Source: an uncultured Treponema sp.
GTDB lineage: Bacteria; Spirochaetota; Spirochaetia; Treponematales; Treponemataceae
Length of the DNA stretch: 64,000 nt
Assembly (NCBI GenBank): GCA_946411505.1
Contig: CAMKEG010000002.1
Location: 62,001-126,000, forward strand
Direction of reading: 5' to 3'
A model generated the notes under the pieces. That model was given only the letters and a program-made list of their open reading frames with translations. It was not told the origin of the DNA and made no database searches. Numbering within the stretch: position 1 is the first letter of the stretch; every line of letters starts with the position of its first letter. This document shows positions 43,606 through 51,870 of the stretch, in pieces. The position numbers were made by a program, and so were the translations under genes.

Positions 43606-43635
43606 TTAAAGTGTTTTTTTAAATTTTTATCTTAA

Positions 43636-43667
43636 AAAAACGGCTTTCCCTATGGAGAGCCGTTTTT
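43636..43667 (+). terminator. Intrinsic terminator after rubrerythrin
   Basis: AAAAACGGCT and AGCCGTTTTT form the stem around an imperfect inner part; T run at 43663-43667. The A run on the other arm allows it to act in both directions. Confidence 0.8.
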
Positions 43668-43731
43668 ACATGGAAAGATGATAAAAACCAAATGTAGAAA
43701 TTTTTATAAAAATATATTATAATGCATAATA

Positions 43732-44619
43732 ATGGCGAAACCTTTTATAAAATGGGTTGGCGGAAAAAGCCAATTGCTAGATGAAATTAGAGAAAAGTAT
43801 CCTCAAAAAATTGAAAAATATTGTGAACCATTTGTTGGTGGTGGTGCTGTTTTATTCGACCTATTAAGTAAATATAAGCCAAAAGAAGTCTTAATTAATG
43901 ACATCAATAATGAGTTAATTAACACGTATTTACAGATTAAAAACAACTGTGATGGCATAATTAATCAGCTTTCGCAAATACAGACGCTCTATAAATCGCA
44001 TTCTCTTGAAGAAAACAAAGAATATTTCTACGAAGAACGGCAGCGTTACAATGACCTGAAAGTTAATGGAAACGATGCTGAGAATCTTGAAAAAGCTGCT
44101 TTATTTATTTTCTTAAATAAAACCTGCTTTAATGGGCTTTATCGTGTTAATTCCAAAGGGCTTTTTAATGTTCCTTTCAATAACGCAAAGAATCCACTTT
44201 TATGTGATGAAGAAAATCTCAGATCTTGTTCTGAATTACTCCAGAATGTTGATATGAAAGTTGGTGATTATAAAGAATGCAAAGATTTCATAGACTCTAA
44301 CACTTTCGTGTATATTGATCCACCATATCGTCCACTAACACCAACCGCAGCTTTTACTTCATATTCAGAAAACGGCTTTACAGATAAAGAACAAATTGAA
44401 CTCGGTAATTTTATCACAGAAATATCAAATAAAGGCGCAATGGTAGTTGCCAGTAATTCAGACCCAAAGAACTCTGATATTAATGATGATTTCTTTGATA
44501 ATCTTTATTCAAAGTTCGAAATTGAACGTGTTTCGGCTTCACGTATGATTAACTCAAATGCAAAGAAACGCGGCGCAATCAATGAACTTTTGATTTCAAA
44601 TATTGCAAGTGTATTCTAG
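43732..44619 (+). CDS. dpnM: GATC-specific DNA adenine methyltransferase, DpnM type
   Basis: A 295-residue alpha-class N6-adenine methylase of the Dam/DpnM family: FIKWVGGKSQLLDEI at the start, motif I CEPFVGGGAV at 32-40 and catalytic DPPY at ~196-199 (YIDPPYRPL), then the GFTDKEQIEL and ASNSD blocks. It modifies adenine in GATC on double-stranded DNA. TATAAT (43718-43723) ends eight bases before ATG 43732 with no SD, so the mRNA is probably leaderless. AT-rich like the rest of the locus. First gene of the DpnII-type system. Confidence 0.92.
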   Translation: MAKPFIKWVGGKSQLLDEIREKYPQKIEKYCEPFVGGGAVLFDLLSKYKPKEVLINDINNELINTYLQIKNNCDGIINQLSQIQTLYKSHSLEENKEYFYEERQRYNDLKVNGNDAENLEKAALFIFLNKTCFNGLYRVNSKGLFNVPFNNAKNPLLCDEENLRSCSELLQNVDMKVGDYKECKDFIDSNTFVYIDPPYRPLTPTAAFTSYSENGFTDKEQIELGNFITEISNKGAMVVASNSDPKNSDINDDFFDNLYSKFEIERVSASRMINSNAKKRGAINELLISNIASVF

Positions 44620-44627
44620 AGGTTCTT

Positions 44628-45491
44628 ATGGAAAAAAGAGATTTTCATACCTGGCTATCAAAATTCAGATATAGCATAGCTGACTTTAGTTATTACATTG
44701 ATTTTAATAAAGTCTATAATAATGTTGAATCGATTAAAATTGAGTTAAATATTCTTAATTCTTTAATCGGGTCAAAAAATATCGAAGAAGATTTCGAAAC
44801 CCTGATAAAAAAATATCCTGAGACCCTAAAATGTATCCCTATCTTGTTAGCTGTTCGTGAGTATGAAATCTTTGCCGGTGAAAATGGGGATGTAAAACTT
44901 TATACTTTTAATAAACAAATAAACACAATTGCAGGCTATAAAATATTTATGGAGAAGACAGGTCTTTTTGATCTTCTTTCAAATCACATCATCAATAATT
45001 TGTATGACTATGTAACTGGTGTTGAAACAGGTCTTGATTCAAATGGTCGTAAAAATCGCGGTGGGCATCAGATGGAAGATTTAGTAGAAAGCTATATTCA
45101 AAAAGCTGGATTCAAACGTGATGTAAACTACTTCAAAGAAATGTATGTTTCCGAAGTTTCTAGAAAATGGAATATTGATTTGTCTGCTGTTTCTAATCAG
45201 GGCAAAATGGAAAAGCGTTGGGACTTCGTAGTAAAGACAGATAATTGTATTTATCTTATTGAAACTAACTTCTACGGAAGTGGCGGTTCTAAATTAAATG
45301 AAACAGCCCGTAGTTACAAAACAATTGCAACAGAAATGAAGAATGTAAAAGGCGCAAAGTTCGTTTGGTTCACAGATGGAGCTGGCTGGAAGTCAGCTGC
45401 CAGAAATCTCGAAGAAACTTTTGATGTTCTTGATGATATTTACAGCATTAACGATATGCAGAATGGAATAATGAAAACAATTTTCAAGTGA
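44628..45491 (+). CDS. dpnB: DpnII-family type II restriction endonuclease
   Basis: A 287-residue endonuclease matching R.DpnII/MboI-type enzymes: GLDSNGRKNRGGHQMEDLVE and KRWDFVVKTDNCIYLIETNFYGSGGSKLNE, the latter holding the PD-(D/E)XK-like acidic residues, and a C-terminal FVWFTDGAGWKSA. It cuts unmethylated GATC. It follows the methylase by 8 bases. In the classic pneumococcal DpnII operon the order is M, A, R; here R comes second and an extra nuclease-like gene precedes the A homologue. Confidence 0.92.
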   Translation: MEKRDFHTWLSKFRYSIADFSYYIDFNKVYNNVESIKIELNILNSLIGSKNIEEDFETLIKKYPETLKCIPILLAVREYEIFAGENGDVKLYTFNKQINTIAGYKIFMEKTGLFDLLSNHIINNLYDYVTGVETGLDSNGRKNRGGHQMEDLVESYIQKAGFKRDVNYFKEMYVSEVSRKWNIDLSAVSNQGKMEKRWDFVVKTDNCIYLIETNFYGSGGSKLNETARSYKTIATEMKNVKGAKFVWFTDGAGWKSAARNLEETFDVLDDIYSINDMQNGIMKTIFK

Positions 45492-45501
45492 GGTTAAATA
45501 A

Positions 45502-45963
45502 ATGTCTTTTTCATTTAGACACAGTGCTGGTTTTGGTAAAAGAATAGAATACTATATAATAGGTTTAATGCTTAAAGAAGGTTTAGATTGTTATGTTCCT
45601 TTAGTAGATGACGATGGTATTGATTGTGTTATACGAAAAAAAGACGGAAAATTTATTGAAATTCAAATAAAGGCACGTTCAAATGATGTAAAAATGGGAG
45701 ATGCTGCATTGTTTGCTGCTTTAGAACATGAAAAAAGAGAAAATTATTATTTCGTTTTTTATTCAGAAAGATTAAAAAAAACTTGGATTCTTTCTTCAGA
45801 AGAATTTTTACAAGAGTGTACAACTAACAAAAGTGGTAAAAATGTTGGAAAAAGAAGTATATGGTTTAATGGTTGTAAAAAAGACGATAAGGGGAATAAG
45901 CTCGAGTATCCAAAACCTCAATTTGACAAGTATATTGTAACAGATTTTTCCAGATTTAAATGA
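45502..45963 (+). CDS. PD-(D/E)XK nuclease-like protein within the DpnII locus
   Basis: A 153-residue protein. FGKRIEYYIIGLMLKEGLDCYVPLVDDDGIDCVI followed by KFIEIQIKAR gives the Asp...ExxxK pattern of PD-(D/E)XK nucleases (resembling the DUF4365/intron-associated branch). It sits between dpnB and the dpnA homologue, where pneumococcal systems have no gene. AT-rich, same strand, 10 bases after dpnB. Its TGA (45961-45963) is in the same frame as the following dpnA reading frame. Role unknown; it may help restriction or act on single strands. Confidence 0.65.
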   Translation: MSFSFRHSAGFGKRIEYYIIGLMLKEGLDCYVPLVDDDGIDCVIRKKDGKFIEIQIKARSNDVKMGDAALFAALEHEKRENYYFVFYSERLKKTWILSSEEFLQECTTNKSGKNVGKRSIWFNGCKKDDKGNKLEYPKPQFDKYIVTDFSRFK

Positions 45964-45972
45964 GGTATAAAA

Positions 45973-46872
45973 ATTTCAATAAAAGCTTGGTATCGTTCAG
46001 AAAACTTAGATTTTACTCTAGCAAAAGGAAATTGTCTTGAACTTCTTCCAAATATCAATTTCCAGTTTAAAATGATTTTTGCAGATCCACCATATTTTCT
46101 GTCAAACGGCGGGATCTCGGTTCAAAGTGGCAAGCAAGTTTCTGTAAATAAAGGCGATTGGGACAAATCACAAGGCTTTGAGAAAGATAATGAATTCAAT
46201 CGTCAGTGGTTGAGTCTTTGCCGTGAAAAACTTACCGAAGATGGTACTATCTGGATTTCTGGAACTTACCATAATATTTTCTCAGTTGCACAAATGCTGA
46301 ATGAATTGGGATTCAGAATCTTGAATTGCATTACGTGGGCAAAAACAAATCCTCCACCAAATCTTTCATGTAAGTTTTTTACACATTCTACAGAGTTCAT
46401 CCTTTGGGCTAGAAAAAATAAAAAAGTTACTCACTATTATAATTATGAACTGATGAAAGAAATTAATGGTGGAACTCAGATGCGTGATTTGTGGAGTTTG
46501 CCTGCAATTGCGAAATGGGAAAAATCTTGTGGAAAACATCCTACTCAAAAACCTCTTCCATTACTTGCAAGAATTATTCTTGCTTCTACAAAAGAAAATG
46601 ATTGGATTTTAGATCCTTTTACAGGAAGTAGTACAACAGGAATTGCCGCTAGTTTACTTAATCGCCGTTTCTTAGGGCTAGACCAAGAAGAGCCATTTTT
46701 GGAAATATCAAAAAAACGTAGAATAGAAATTGACGATATAAAAACACGATTCTATTATCGCGACAAAATAATGAAGTATTCCGACAAGCCTTTAAAAGCA
46801 ATATTAGAAATTCATGATAATATCTCATATTATGGACCAGATTTACCGGTAATTTGGCGCAATTCCGTATAA
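45973..46872 (+). CDS. dpnA: DpnA-type DNA adenine methyltransferase, non-canonical start
   Basis: Homologue of M2.DpnII (DpnA), which also methylates single-stranded GATC and protects incoming DNA. MIFADPPYFLSNGGISVQSG (catalytic DPPY), TEDGTIWISGTYHNIFSV, NPPPNLSCKFFTHSTEFILWARKN and KHPTQKPLPLLARIILASTKENDWILDPFTGSSTTG are all present. Homologous sequence (LELLPN before the MIFADPPY motif) extends upstream of the first ATG at 46072 back to about 45985. No ATG, GTG or TTG exists there: ATT 45973 lies seven bases after GAGGT and is the most plausible start; ATA 45967/45979 are alternatives. If only ATG 46072 is used, ~33 residues are lost. Confidence 0.75.
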   Translation: MSIKAWYRSENLDFTLAKGNCLELLPNINFQFKMIFADPPYFLSNGGISVQSGKQVSVNKGDWDKSQGFEKDNEFNRQWLSLCREKLTEDGTIWISGTYHNIFSVAQMLNELGFRILNCITWAKTNPPPNLSCKFFTHSTEFILWARKNKKVTHYYNYELMKEINGGTQMRDLWSLPAIAKWEKSCGKHPTQKPLPLLARIILASTKENDWILDPFTGSSTTGIAASLLNRRFLGLDQEEPFLEISKKRRIEIDDIKTRFYYRDKIMKYSDKPLKAILEIHDNISYYGPDLPVIWRNSV

Positions 46873-46931
46873 TGCAAGGGAAAAGGGCGCTGAAAATATG
46901 TTAGTTACATAAAAATTCCCTCAAAATTCCC

Positions 46932-46984
46932 TTGACATAACGCGAATTCAAGCGTATTATTGTCGTATACCGTGCACGAGCACG
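46932..46984 (+). promoter_or_regulatory. xylB promoter with CGTGC-ACGA-GCACG operator
   Basis: TTGACA (46932-46937), 17 bases, TATTAT (46955-46960). The dyad CGTGC-ACGA-GCACG at 46971-46984 lies about 4-17 bases after the expected start of transcription and before the SD TGGAGG (46988-46993). The same 14 bases recur at 49473-49486 in front of the isomerase operon. Confidence 0.75.
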
Positions 46985-46999
46985 ATATGGAGGCTGAAT

Positions 47000-48487
47000 A
47001 TGAAATGCGTTGCTGGCGTTGACTTGGGAACACAGAGCATGAAGGTTGTTCTCTACGACTATGAAAGCAAAAAAACTATCGAAAGCGGTTCTTGTCCGAT
47101 GGACTTGATTTCCAAGGATGACGGAACGCGCGAACAGACAACGGAAATGTACGAGAAAGGCCTTGACGTTTGCTTTTCCAAATTGAGCGCGGAAGGAAAG
47201 GCCTCCATTCAGGCCATTGGCGTTTCTGGCCAGCAGCACGGCTTTGTTCCTCTTGGAGAGGACGGAAAGGCCCTTTACAACATCAAATTGTGGAACGACA
47301 CTTCCACTGCGGAAGAGTGCAAGGTTCTTACAGACGCTCTTGGCGGAAAGGAAAAGGTTGTCGAGGCCGTCCAGAACTTTATGCTTCCCGGCTTTACCGC
47401 TCCCAAAATTTTCTGGCTCAAGCGCCACAAGCCCGACGCCTTTGCAAAGCTAAAGTACATCATGCTTCCGCACGACTATTTGAATTTTGTCTTTACCAAA
47501 AATTACGTGATGGAATCGGGCGACGCTTCGGGAACGGCGCTTTTTGACAGCGTCAACCGCAAGTGGTCAAAGACCGTTTGCGACGCCGTCGATTCCTCTT
47601 TGCTTGATAAGCTTCCTAAAATCATAACTGACGACGAAGCTTGCGGGGCCGTGACGGAAGAGGCCGCCAAGCGCTTTGGAATTCCGGCGGGCATTCCGGT
47701 TTCGGCCGGCGGCGGAGACAACATGATGAGCGCGATTGGAACGGGCTGCGTCAAAGGCGGAACCTTGACAATGTCCATGGGAACAAGCGGAACCCTTTAC
47801 GGTTTTTCCGACAAGTCGGTCGCCGACCCGGAAAACGGAATCTCTGGATTCGCTTCTTCGACCAACGGATACCTTCCGCTTTTGTGCACGATGAACTGCA
47901 CCGTGGCCTCGGAGGAAATCCGCGCGCTCTTTAATCTTGACGTAAAGGAATTTGACGGCGAGGCGCAAAAGGCCAAGCCCGGCTCGGACGGCGTTTTCGT
48001 GCTTCCGTTCTTTAACGGCGAGCGCACGCCAAACCTTCCGCACGGCCGCGCCTCAATCACAGGATTGACCGTTGCCAACAGCAACCGCGCCAACATCGCG
48101 CGCGCCGCTTTGGAAAGCGCGGTATTCTCGATGCGCGGCGGCTTGGAAGCCTTTAGAAAGCGCGGCTTTACCCCCAAAGAGTTGCGCCTTACCGGCGGCG
48201 GAGCCAAGAGCCCCGTATGGCGCCAAATCGTGGCCGACATACTTAACTTGCCGGTAAAAGTTCCGACATCAAGCGAAGCCGCCGCTTTTGGCGCGGCCTT
48301 GCAAGCGCTTTGGTGCTTGGAAAAATCCGCCGGCAAAAACGTTTCGATGGAAACGCTCGCCGACAGCCACGTTGAGCTGGACGAGTCAAAGACGACCAAT
48401 CCAATCGCGGAGAACGTCAAGGCTTACGACGCGGCCTTTGTCGACTACAACAAGATTTTGAACCAAGTTTCACCGCTGTATGTGTAA
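47000..48487 (+). CDS. xylB: Xylulokinase-like FGGY carbohydrate kinase
   Basis: A 495-residue FGGY kinase close to xylulokinase: GVDLGTQSMKVVLYD (phosphate 1), IQAIGVSGQQHGFVPLG with the QQHG motif of xylulokinases, LPHDYLNFVFT, MSMGTSGTLYGF (phosphate 2) and LRLTGGGAKSPVWRQIVADIL (adenosine site). It should phosphorylate D-xylulose or a related ketose. TGGAGG precedes ATG 47000. No xylose isomerase is beside it; its operator matches that of the DUF4867/fucose-isomerase-like operon, so its substrate may be the ketose from that isomerase. Confidence 0.9.
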   Translation: MKCVAGVDLGTQSMKVVLYDYESKKTIESGSCPMDLISKDDGTREQTTEMYEKGLDVCFSKLSAEGKASIQAIGVSGQQHGFVPLGEDGKALYNIKLWNDTSTAEECKVLTDALGGKEKVVEAVQNFMLPGFTAPKIFWLKRHKPDAFAKLKYIMLPHDYLNFVFTKNYVMESGDASGTALFDSVNRKWSKTVCDAVDSSLLDKLPKIITDDEACGAVTEEAAKRFGIPAGIPVSAGGGDNMMSAIGTGCVKGGTLTMSMGTSGTLYGFSDKSVADPENGISGFASSTNGYLPLLCTMNCTVASEEIRALFNLDVKEFDGEAQKAKPGSDGVFVLPFFNGERTPNLPHGRASITGLTVANSNRANIARAALESAVFSMRGGLEAFRKRGFTPKELRLTGGGAKSPVWRQIVADILNLPVKVPTSSEAAAFGAALQALWCLEKSAGKNVSMETLADSHVELDESKTTNPIAENVKAYDAAFVDYNKILNQVSPLYV

Positions 48488-48520
48488 TTTTTAGCTAGAA
48501 AAAGCGCGAAACGAATGGCA

Positions 48521-48549
48521 AGCCGTCCCTTTGCGGGGCGGCTTTTTTT
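48521..48549 (+). terminator. Intrinsic terminator after xylB
   Basis: AGCCGTCCC (48521-48529) pairs with GGGGCGGCT (48534-48542) over a short loop and is followed by TTTTTTT. Confidence 0.85.
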
Positions 48550-48591
48550 GTTGACTTTTTGCCGAAAGAATTCTGTTCGCGCTGACCGTTC

Positions 48592-48873
48592 CTATTGTAG
48601 TTGCAAGACTAGTTTTTTTCCAAGAACATTGGCGGCTTTTGTCAATGTTGAAAGCGTCACGGAATCATTGTAAGGATTTAGGAGTCGATTCAACGCGGCT
48701 CTTGACGTGCTCATTTTTTTTGCCATCTCAGTTTTGTTTATGTTTTGCTTTTTCATTTCATCGAGAAGATTGTAAGAAATCAAGCGTTTGACCGCTTCGT
48801 TTTCAACCTCGGCGGCAATTCCTTCTTCTTCGAGAAAACTATCAAAAGAACTTCCTATGTGTTTTTTGTTCAT
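48592..48873 (-). CDS. HigA-like antitoxin (XRE)
   Basis: A 93-residue XRE protein: a 35-residue acidic N-terminus and an HTH (NKTEMAKKMSTSRAALNRLLNP, then LSTLTKAANVLGKKL) typical of antitoxins of the HigA/COG5606 kind. Its ATG overlaps the restored toxin stop (ATGA), the usual coupling in such pairs. The toxin gene upstream is frameshifted, so this may be a relic antitoxin. A dyad in the shared promoter is its likely operator. The small operon is more AT-rich than xylB. Confidence 0.82.
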   Translation of the reverse strand: MNKKHIGSSFDSFLEEEGIAAEVENEAVKRLISYNLLDEMKKQNINKTEMAKKMSTSRAALNRLLNPYNDSVTLSTLTKAANVLGKKLVLQLQ

Positions 48874-49207
48874 TTTTTGCTCCCTAAAACTAACTTCTTC
48901 CTCTTTGTTCCTAAGTCTAAATCATCCTTTGGTGTTTTCTGTGACTTTTTTATAAATCCATGAAACATATTGTGAATAAGACTCTGCAAATTCTTTTATC
49001 GGAAATGTCAGTTCTTACTTCCCATAAATCGGCATCCAATTTTCTAACCTTTGGATAACCTATTGGCCATGACATTTCTACTGCCATGATGTCTGCCCCG
49101 ACAGACTTTTTGTCATCGGGAGACAGGCCTTTTAGAAAATCTCTTACAGGCTCATTTCCGCTTTCTGTTTTGAAGAAATCGGCCTGTAATTTCTTTTGAA
49201 TTTCCAT
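48870..49207 (-). pseudogene. HigB-like toxin (phage Gp49/RelE superfamily), frameshifted
   Basis: ATG 49207 opens a typical Gp49-like toxin: ADFFKTESGNEPVRDFLKGLSPDDKK, WPIGYPKVRKLDADLWEVRTDISDKRICRVLFTI. The frame then stops at 48950. One missing T in the run at about 48963-48965 explains it: in the next frame the family C-terminus continues as HGFIKKSQKTPKDDLDLG and ends at 48870 in a TGA that overlaps the antitoxin ATG. Either the toxin has been lost or the sequence has a one-base error. Intact members are ribosome-dependent mRNA endonucleases. Confidence 0.85.
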
Positions 49208-49213
49208 AAAATG

Positions 49214-49242
49214 AGTGTATCATAATTGATACGCCTTGTCAA
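49214..49242 (-). promoter_or_regulatory. Promoter and operator of the higBA-like pair
   Basis: On the minus strand TTGACA (49237-49242), 17 bases, TACACT (49214-49219). The perfect dyad GTATCA-TAAT-TGATAC (49217-49232) covers the -10 box and spacer, as expected for autorepression by the antitoxin. The gap from here to 49433 holds no gene I can support. Confidence 0.75.
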
Positions 49243-49433
49243 GAAAAAATCGTTTGTAATATGTGATTTTAGCTATAAAATGCTTATGCTTGAGGAATAC
49301 AATTTTTGCAAAGACAACAAGAATAAGATTGAGAAAACCGCCAAGAATTTATTATGGAAAGAAATTGTCTTTGTAAGAAAGAATATTGCGTTATAGTTCC
49401 TAAAATTTTCTCCCAAAATCCCCTAAATTCCCC

Positions 49434-49486
49434 TTGACAGAAAGAAAATTCGGGATTATATTATATGTGAACCGTGCACGAGCACG
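49434..49486 (+). promoter_or_regulatory. Promoter of the DUF4867/isomerase operon with shared operator
   Basis: TTGACA (49434-49439), 17 bases, TATATT (49457-49462), then CGTGC-ACGA-GCACG at 49473-49486, identical to the site before xylB and at a similar distance from the -10 box. Both promoters are also preceded by AATTCCC-type runs. Confidence 0.75.
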
Positions 49487-49518
49487 ATAAAGGCGGGGCG
49501 CGGTTTGGAGGACTTACA

Positions 49519-50166
49519 ATGAAAATCAAATCGGTGTTCGGACACTCATTCGAGCGTTACGGAAAAGTTCTGACAGGCTACGACGTGAAGGAATTGCTTT
49601 CCAAGCTTGATTCCACGACGGAAAAGCCCAAGGATAAGGTAATCTACACGCCTGGCGACGCGGGCCTTGAGTCGCTTCCTGTGGCCAAGCAGTTTAGTAC
49701 AAACGCTTACGGCGGAATGCCAATCCAAATCGGCTACTGCAACGGCTACAACACAAAGCTCAACTGCCTTGAATGGCACCGCGGAAGCGAAATCAACATT
49801 CCTTCAACCGACATCGTTTTGCTTTTGGCTCCGCTTCAGTCCGTCAAGAACGGAAAGCTCAACACAAACTGCGTCGAGGCCTTCTACGTTCCCGCCGGAA
49901 CTGTCGTTCAAGTTTACGAGACGACGCTCCACTACGCGCCTTGCAACGGCGTTAAGGGAAAAGAAGTGAACCCCGACGGCTTCCGAGTCGTGATCATTCT
50001 TCCCAAGGGAACCAACTTGGACAAGCCGCAAATCAGCGACATCGACAAGGAAGACAAGCTTTTATGGGCGGCCAACAAGTGGCTCATCGCGCATCCCGAA
50101 ACGTCTGAGGCCAAGCAGGGCGCCTTTGTCGGCTTGCAGGGCCCCAACATCAACCTCGCTAACTAA
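49519..50166 (+). CDS. DUF4867 family protein (sugar-isomerase-associated)
   Basis: A 215-residue cupin-like protein of the DUF4867 family: FSTNAYGGMPIQIGYCNGYNTKLNCLEWHRGSEINI with the conserved His/Glu residues, FYVPAGTVVQVYETTLHYAPC and VVIILPKGTNLDKP. Members lie beside fucose-isomerase-like genes, as here, and may be sugar mutarotases or lyxose-type isomerases. GGAGG lies ahead of ATG 49519; the frame upstream runs through the operator and is not used. The isomerase gene follows after 23 bases. Confidence 0.8.
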   Translation: MKIKSVFGHSFERYGKVLTGYDVKELLSKLDSTTEKPKDKVIYTPGDAGLESLPVAKQFSTNAYGGMPIQIGYCNGYNTKLNCLEWHRGSEINIPSTDIVLLLAPLQSVKNGKLNTNCVEAFYVPAGTVVQVYETTLHYAPCNGVKGKEVNPDGFRVVIILPKGTNLDKPQISDIDKEDKLLWAANKWLIAHPETSEAKQGAFVGLQGPNINLAN

Positions 50167-50189
50167 TTCATAAAATATAGGAGAACTTT

Positions 50190-51698
50190 ATGGACAAGTG
50201 GACAAACATTCCAAACGTAAAATTGGGAATCATCGCGGTAAGCCGCGACTGCTTCATCATCTCGCTTTCTGAATCAAGAAGAGCGGCCATCGCCAAAGCC
50301 TACGGCTCGGACCTTTACGAGTGCAAGGTTACGGTGGAAAACGAGCTTGACATGCTCAAGGCCGTCGAGGACGTAAAGAAGGCCGGCTGCAACGCGCTCT
50401 GCGTCTTCCTTGGAAATTTTGGACCTGAAACGCCCGAAACCTTGATTGCCAAGAACTTTGACGGCCCGGTAATGTACGCCGCCGCCGCCGAAAGCTCATA
50501 CAAGAACGGCGGATTGATTGACGGACGCGGCGACGCTTACTGCGGCGTCCTCAACTGCTCTTACAACCTTGGCCTCCGAAAGCTCAAGGCAGTTCTTCCT
50601 GAGTATCCTGTTGGAACAGCCGAAGAAGTCGCCGCCATGATGAAGGACTTTGTTCCCGTGGCCCGCGCGCTTATCGGACTTTCTCACCTTAAGATCATCA
50701 CATTCGGACCGCGCCCGCAAGACTTCTTTGCCTGCAACGCCCCGATCAAAGGCCTTTACGACATCGGCGTAGAGATCGAAGAGAACTCTGAGCTTGACTT
50801 GTTGGTATCTTACAAGGCACACAAGGACGACAAGAGAATCGCCGACGTCGTCAAAGACATGGCCGCCGAGCTTGGCGCCGACGGAAACAACTATCCCGAC
50901 TTCTTGCCCCGCATGGCGCAGTTTGAGCTTACCTTGCTTGACTGGGCGGAAAAGCACAAGGGCGCCCGCGACTACGTTGTCTTTGCCGACAAGTGTTGGC
51001 CGGCCTTCCCCGAGGCATTTGGATTTGAGCCTTGCTACGTCAACAGCCGCCTTGCCAACAAGGGAATCCCTGTTGCCTGCGAAGTCGACATCTTTGGCGC
51101 TCTTTCTGAGTACATCGGAACTTGTGTTACAGGCGCTCCCGTCACCTTGCTTGACATCAACAATACCGTTCCGCAAGACTTGTACGACGACGAAATCAAG
51201 GGAAAGACAAAGTATCCCTACAAGCTTACCGACACGTTCATGGGCTTCCACTGCGGAAACACTCCCTTCTGCCGCTTGAACAAGGCTTGCAAGCCTGGAA
51301 TAAAATACCAGTTGATCCAGCACCGCTTGCTTGAGCCAAAAGGAAGCGATCCGGACTTTACTCGCGGAACGTTGGAAGGCGATATCGCTGCCGGCGAAAT
51401 CACCTTCTTCAGATTGCAGACCCGCCCGGACACAAAGCTTCAGGCCTACGTTGCCGAAGGCGAAGTCTTGGACGCCAAGACCCACTCGTTCGGTGGCATT
51501 GGCGTGTTCGGCATCCCGGAAATGGGCCGCTTCTACCGCCATGTTTTGGTAGCCAAGCAGTATCCGCACCACGGAGCCGTCGCCTTTGGCCATGTTGGAA
51601 AAGCCTTGTGGACAGTATTCCAGTATTTGGGAATCGAAGACATCGCCTACAACAAGCCGGCCGGAACTCTTTACGCTACTGAGAACCCGTTCGCGTAA
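50190..51698 (+). CDS. L-fucose/L-arabinose isomerase-fold protein
   Basis: A 502-residue protein of the fucose isomerase superfamily: LCVFLGNFGPETPETLIAKN in the first domain, ACEVDIFGALSEYIGTCVTGAPVTLLDINNT with the metal-binding Glu/Asp, and the C-terminal HHGAVAFGHVGKALWTVFQYLGI with the metal-binding His. It probably interconverts an aldose and a ketose, which the XylB-like kinase under the same operator could phosphorylate. AGGAG precedes ATG 50190. A three-hairpin region ending in a terminator follows. Confidence 0.85.
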   Translation: MDKWTNIPNVKLGIIAVSRDCFIISLSESRRAAIAKAYGSDLYECKVTVENELDMLKAVEDVKKAGCNALCVFLGNFGPETPETLIAKNFDGPVMYAAAAESSYKNGGLIDGRGDAYCGVLNCSYNLGLRKLKAVLPEYPVGTAEEVAAMMKDFVPVARALIGLSHLKIITFGPRPQDFFACNAPIKGLYDIGVEIEENSELDLLVSYKAHKDDKRIADVVKDMAAELGADGNNYPDFLPRMAQFELTLLDWAEKHKGARDYVVFADKCWPAFPEAFGFEPCYVNSRLANKGIPVACEVDIFGALSEYIGTCVTGAPVTLLDINNTVPQDLYDDEIKGKTKYPYKLTDTFMGFHCGNTPFCRLNKACKPGIKYQLIQHRLLEPKGSDPDFTRGTLEGDIAAGEITFFRLQTRPDTKLQAYVAEGEVLDAKTHSFGGIGVFGIPEMGRFYRHVLVAKQYPHHGAVAFGHVGKALWTVFQYLGIEDIAYNKPAGTLYATENPFA

Positions 51699-51718
51699 GA
51701 CATTAAAACCTATTGCGC

Positions 51719-51808
51719 GAGTTTGCCGCAAGGCAAACTCGTTAAGGTCGCGCAAGCGACCGACTTGCGGCGAGACAGCCAACCTCCGGCTGCCTCGCCG
51801 TTTTTTTT
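51719..51808 (+). terminator. Triple-hairpin region ending in an intrinsic terminator
   Basis: Three stems in a row: GAGTTTGCC-GCAA-GGCAAACTC (51719-51740), GGTCGC-GCAA-GCGACC (51746-51761) and CGGCGAG..AGCC / GGCT..CTCGCCG (51768-51800) followed by eight T. The first two have identical GCAA (GNRA) loops. The last stem is the terminator; the others may protect the 3' end or bind a partner. Confidence 0.75.
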
Positions 51809-51820
51809 GCGCCTGCAAAC

Positions 51821-51850
51821 TTGACAAATGACCGCGATATGCTCTATTCT
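51821..51850 (+). promoter_or_regulatory. Promoter of the small lipoprotein gene
   Basis: TTGACA (51821-51826), 18 bases, TATTCT (51845-51850), then GGAGG at 51859-51863 ahead of ATG 51871. It begins 13 bases after the upstream terminator's T run. Confidence 0.65.
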
Positions 51851-51870
51851 TTTTTTTTGGAGGCAATATT

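Noticed and set aside
49280..49396. 38-codon frame starting MLMLEEYNFCKD between the toxin promoter and the isomerase operon promoter
   Set aside because: No SD, no recognisable family and no close promoter; could be a gene remnant but cannot be supported.
50496..51866. 456-codon minus-strand frame opposite the isomerase gene
   Set aside because: Antisense shadow of a conserved gene; it also runs through the triple-hairpin terminator.
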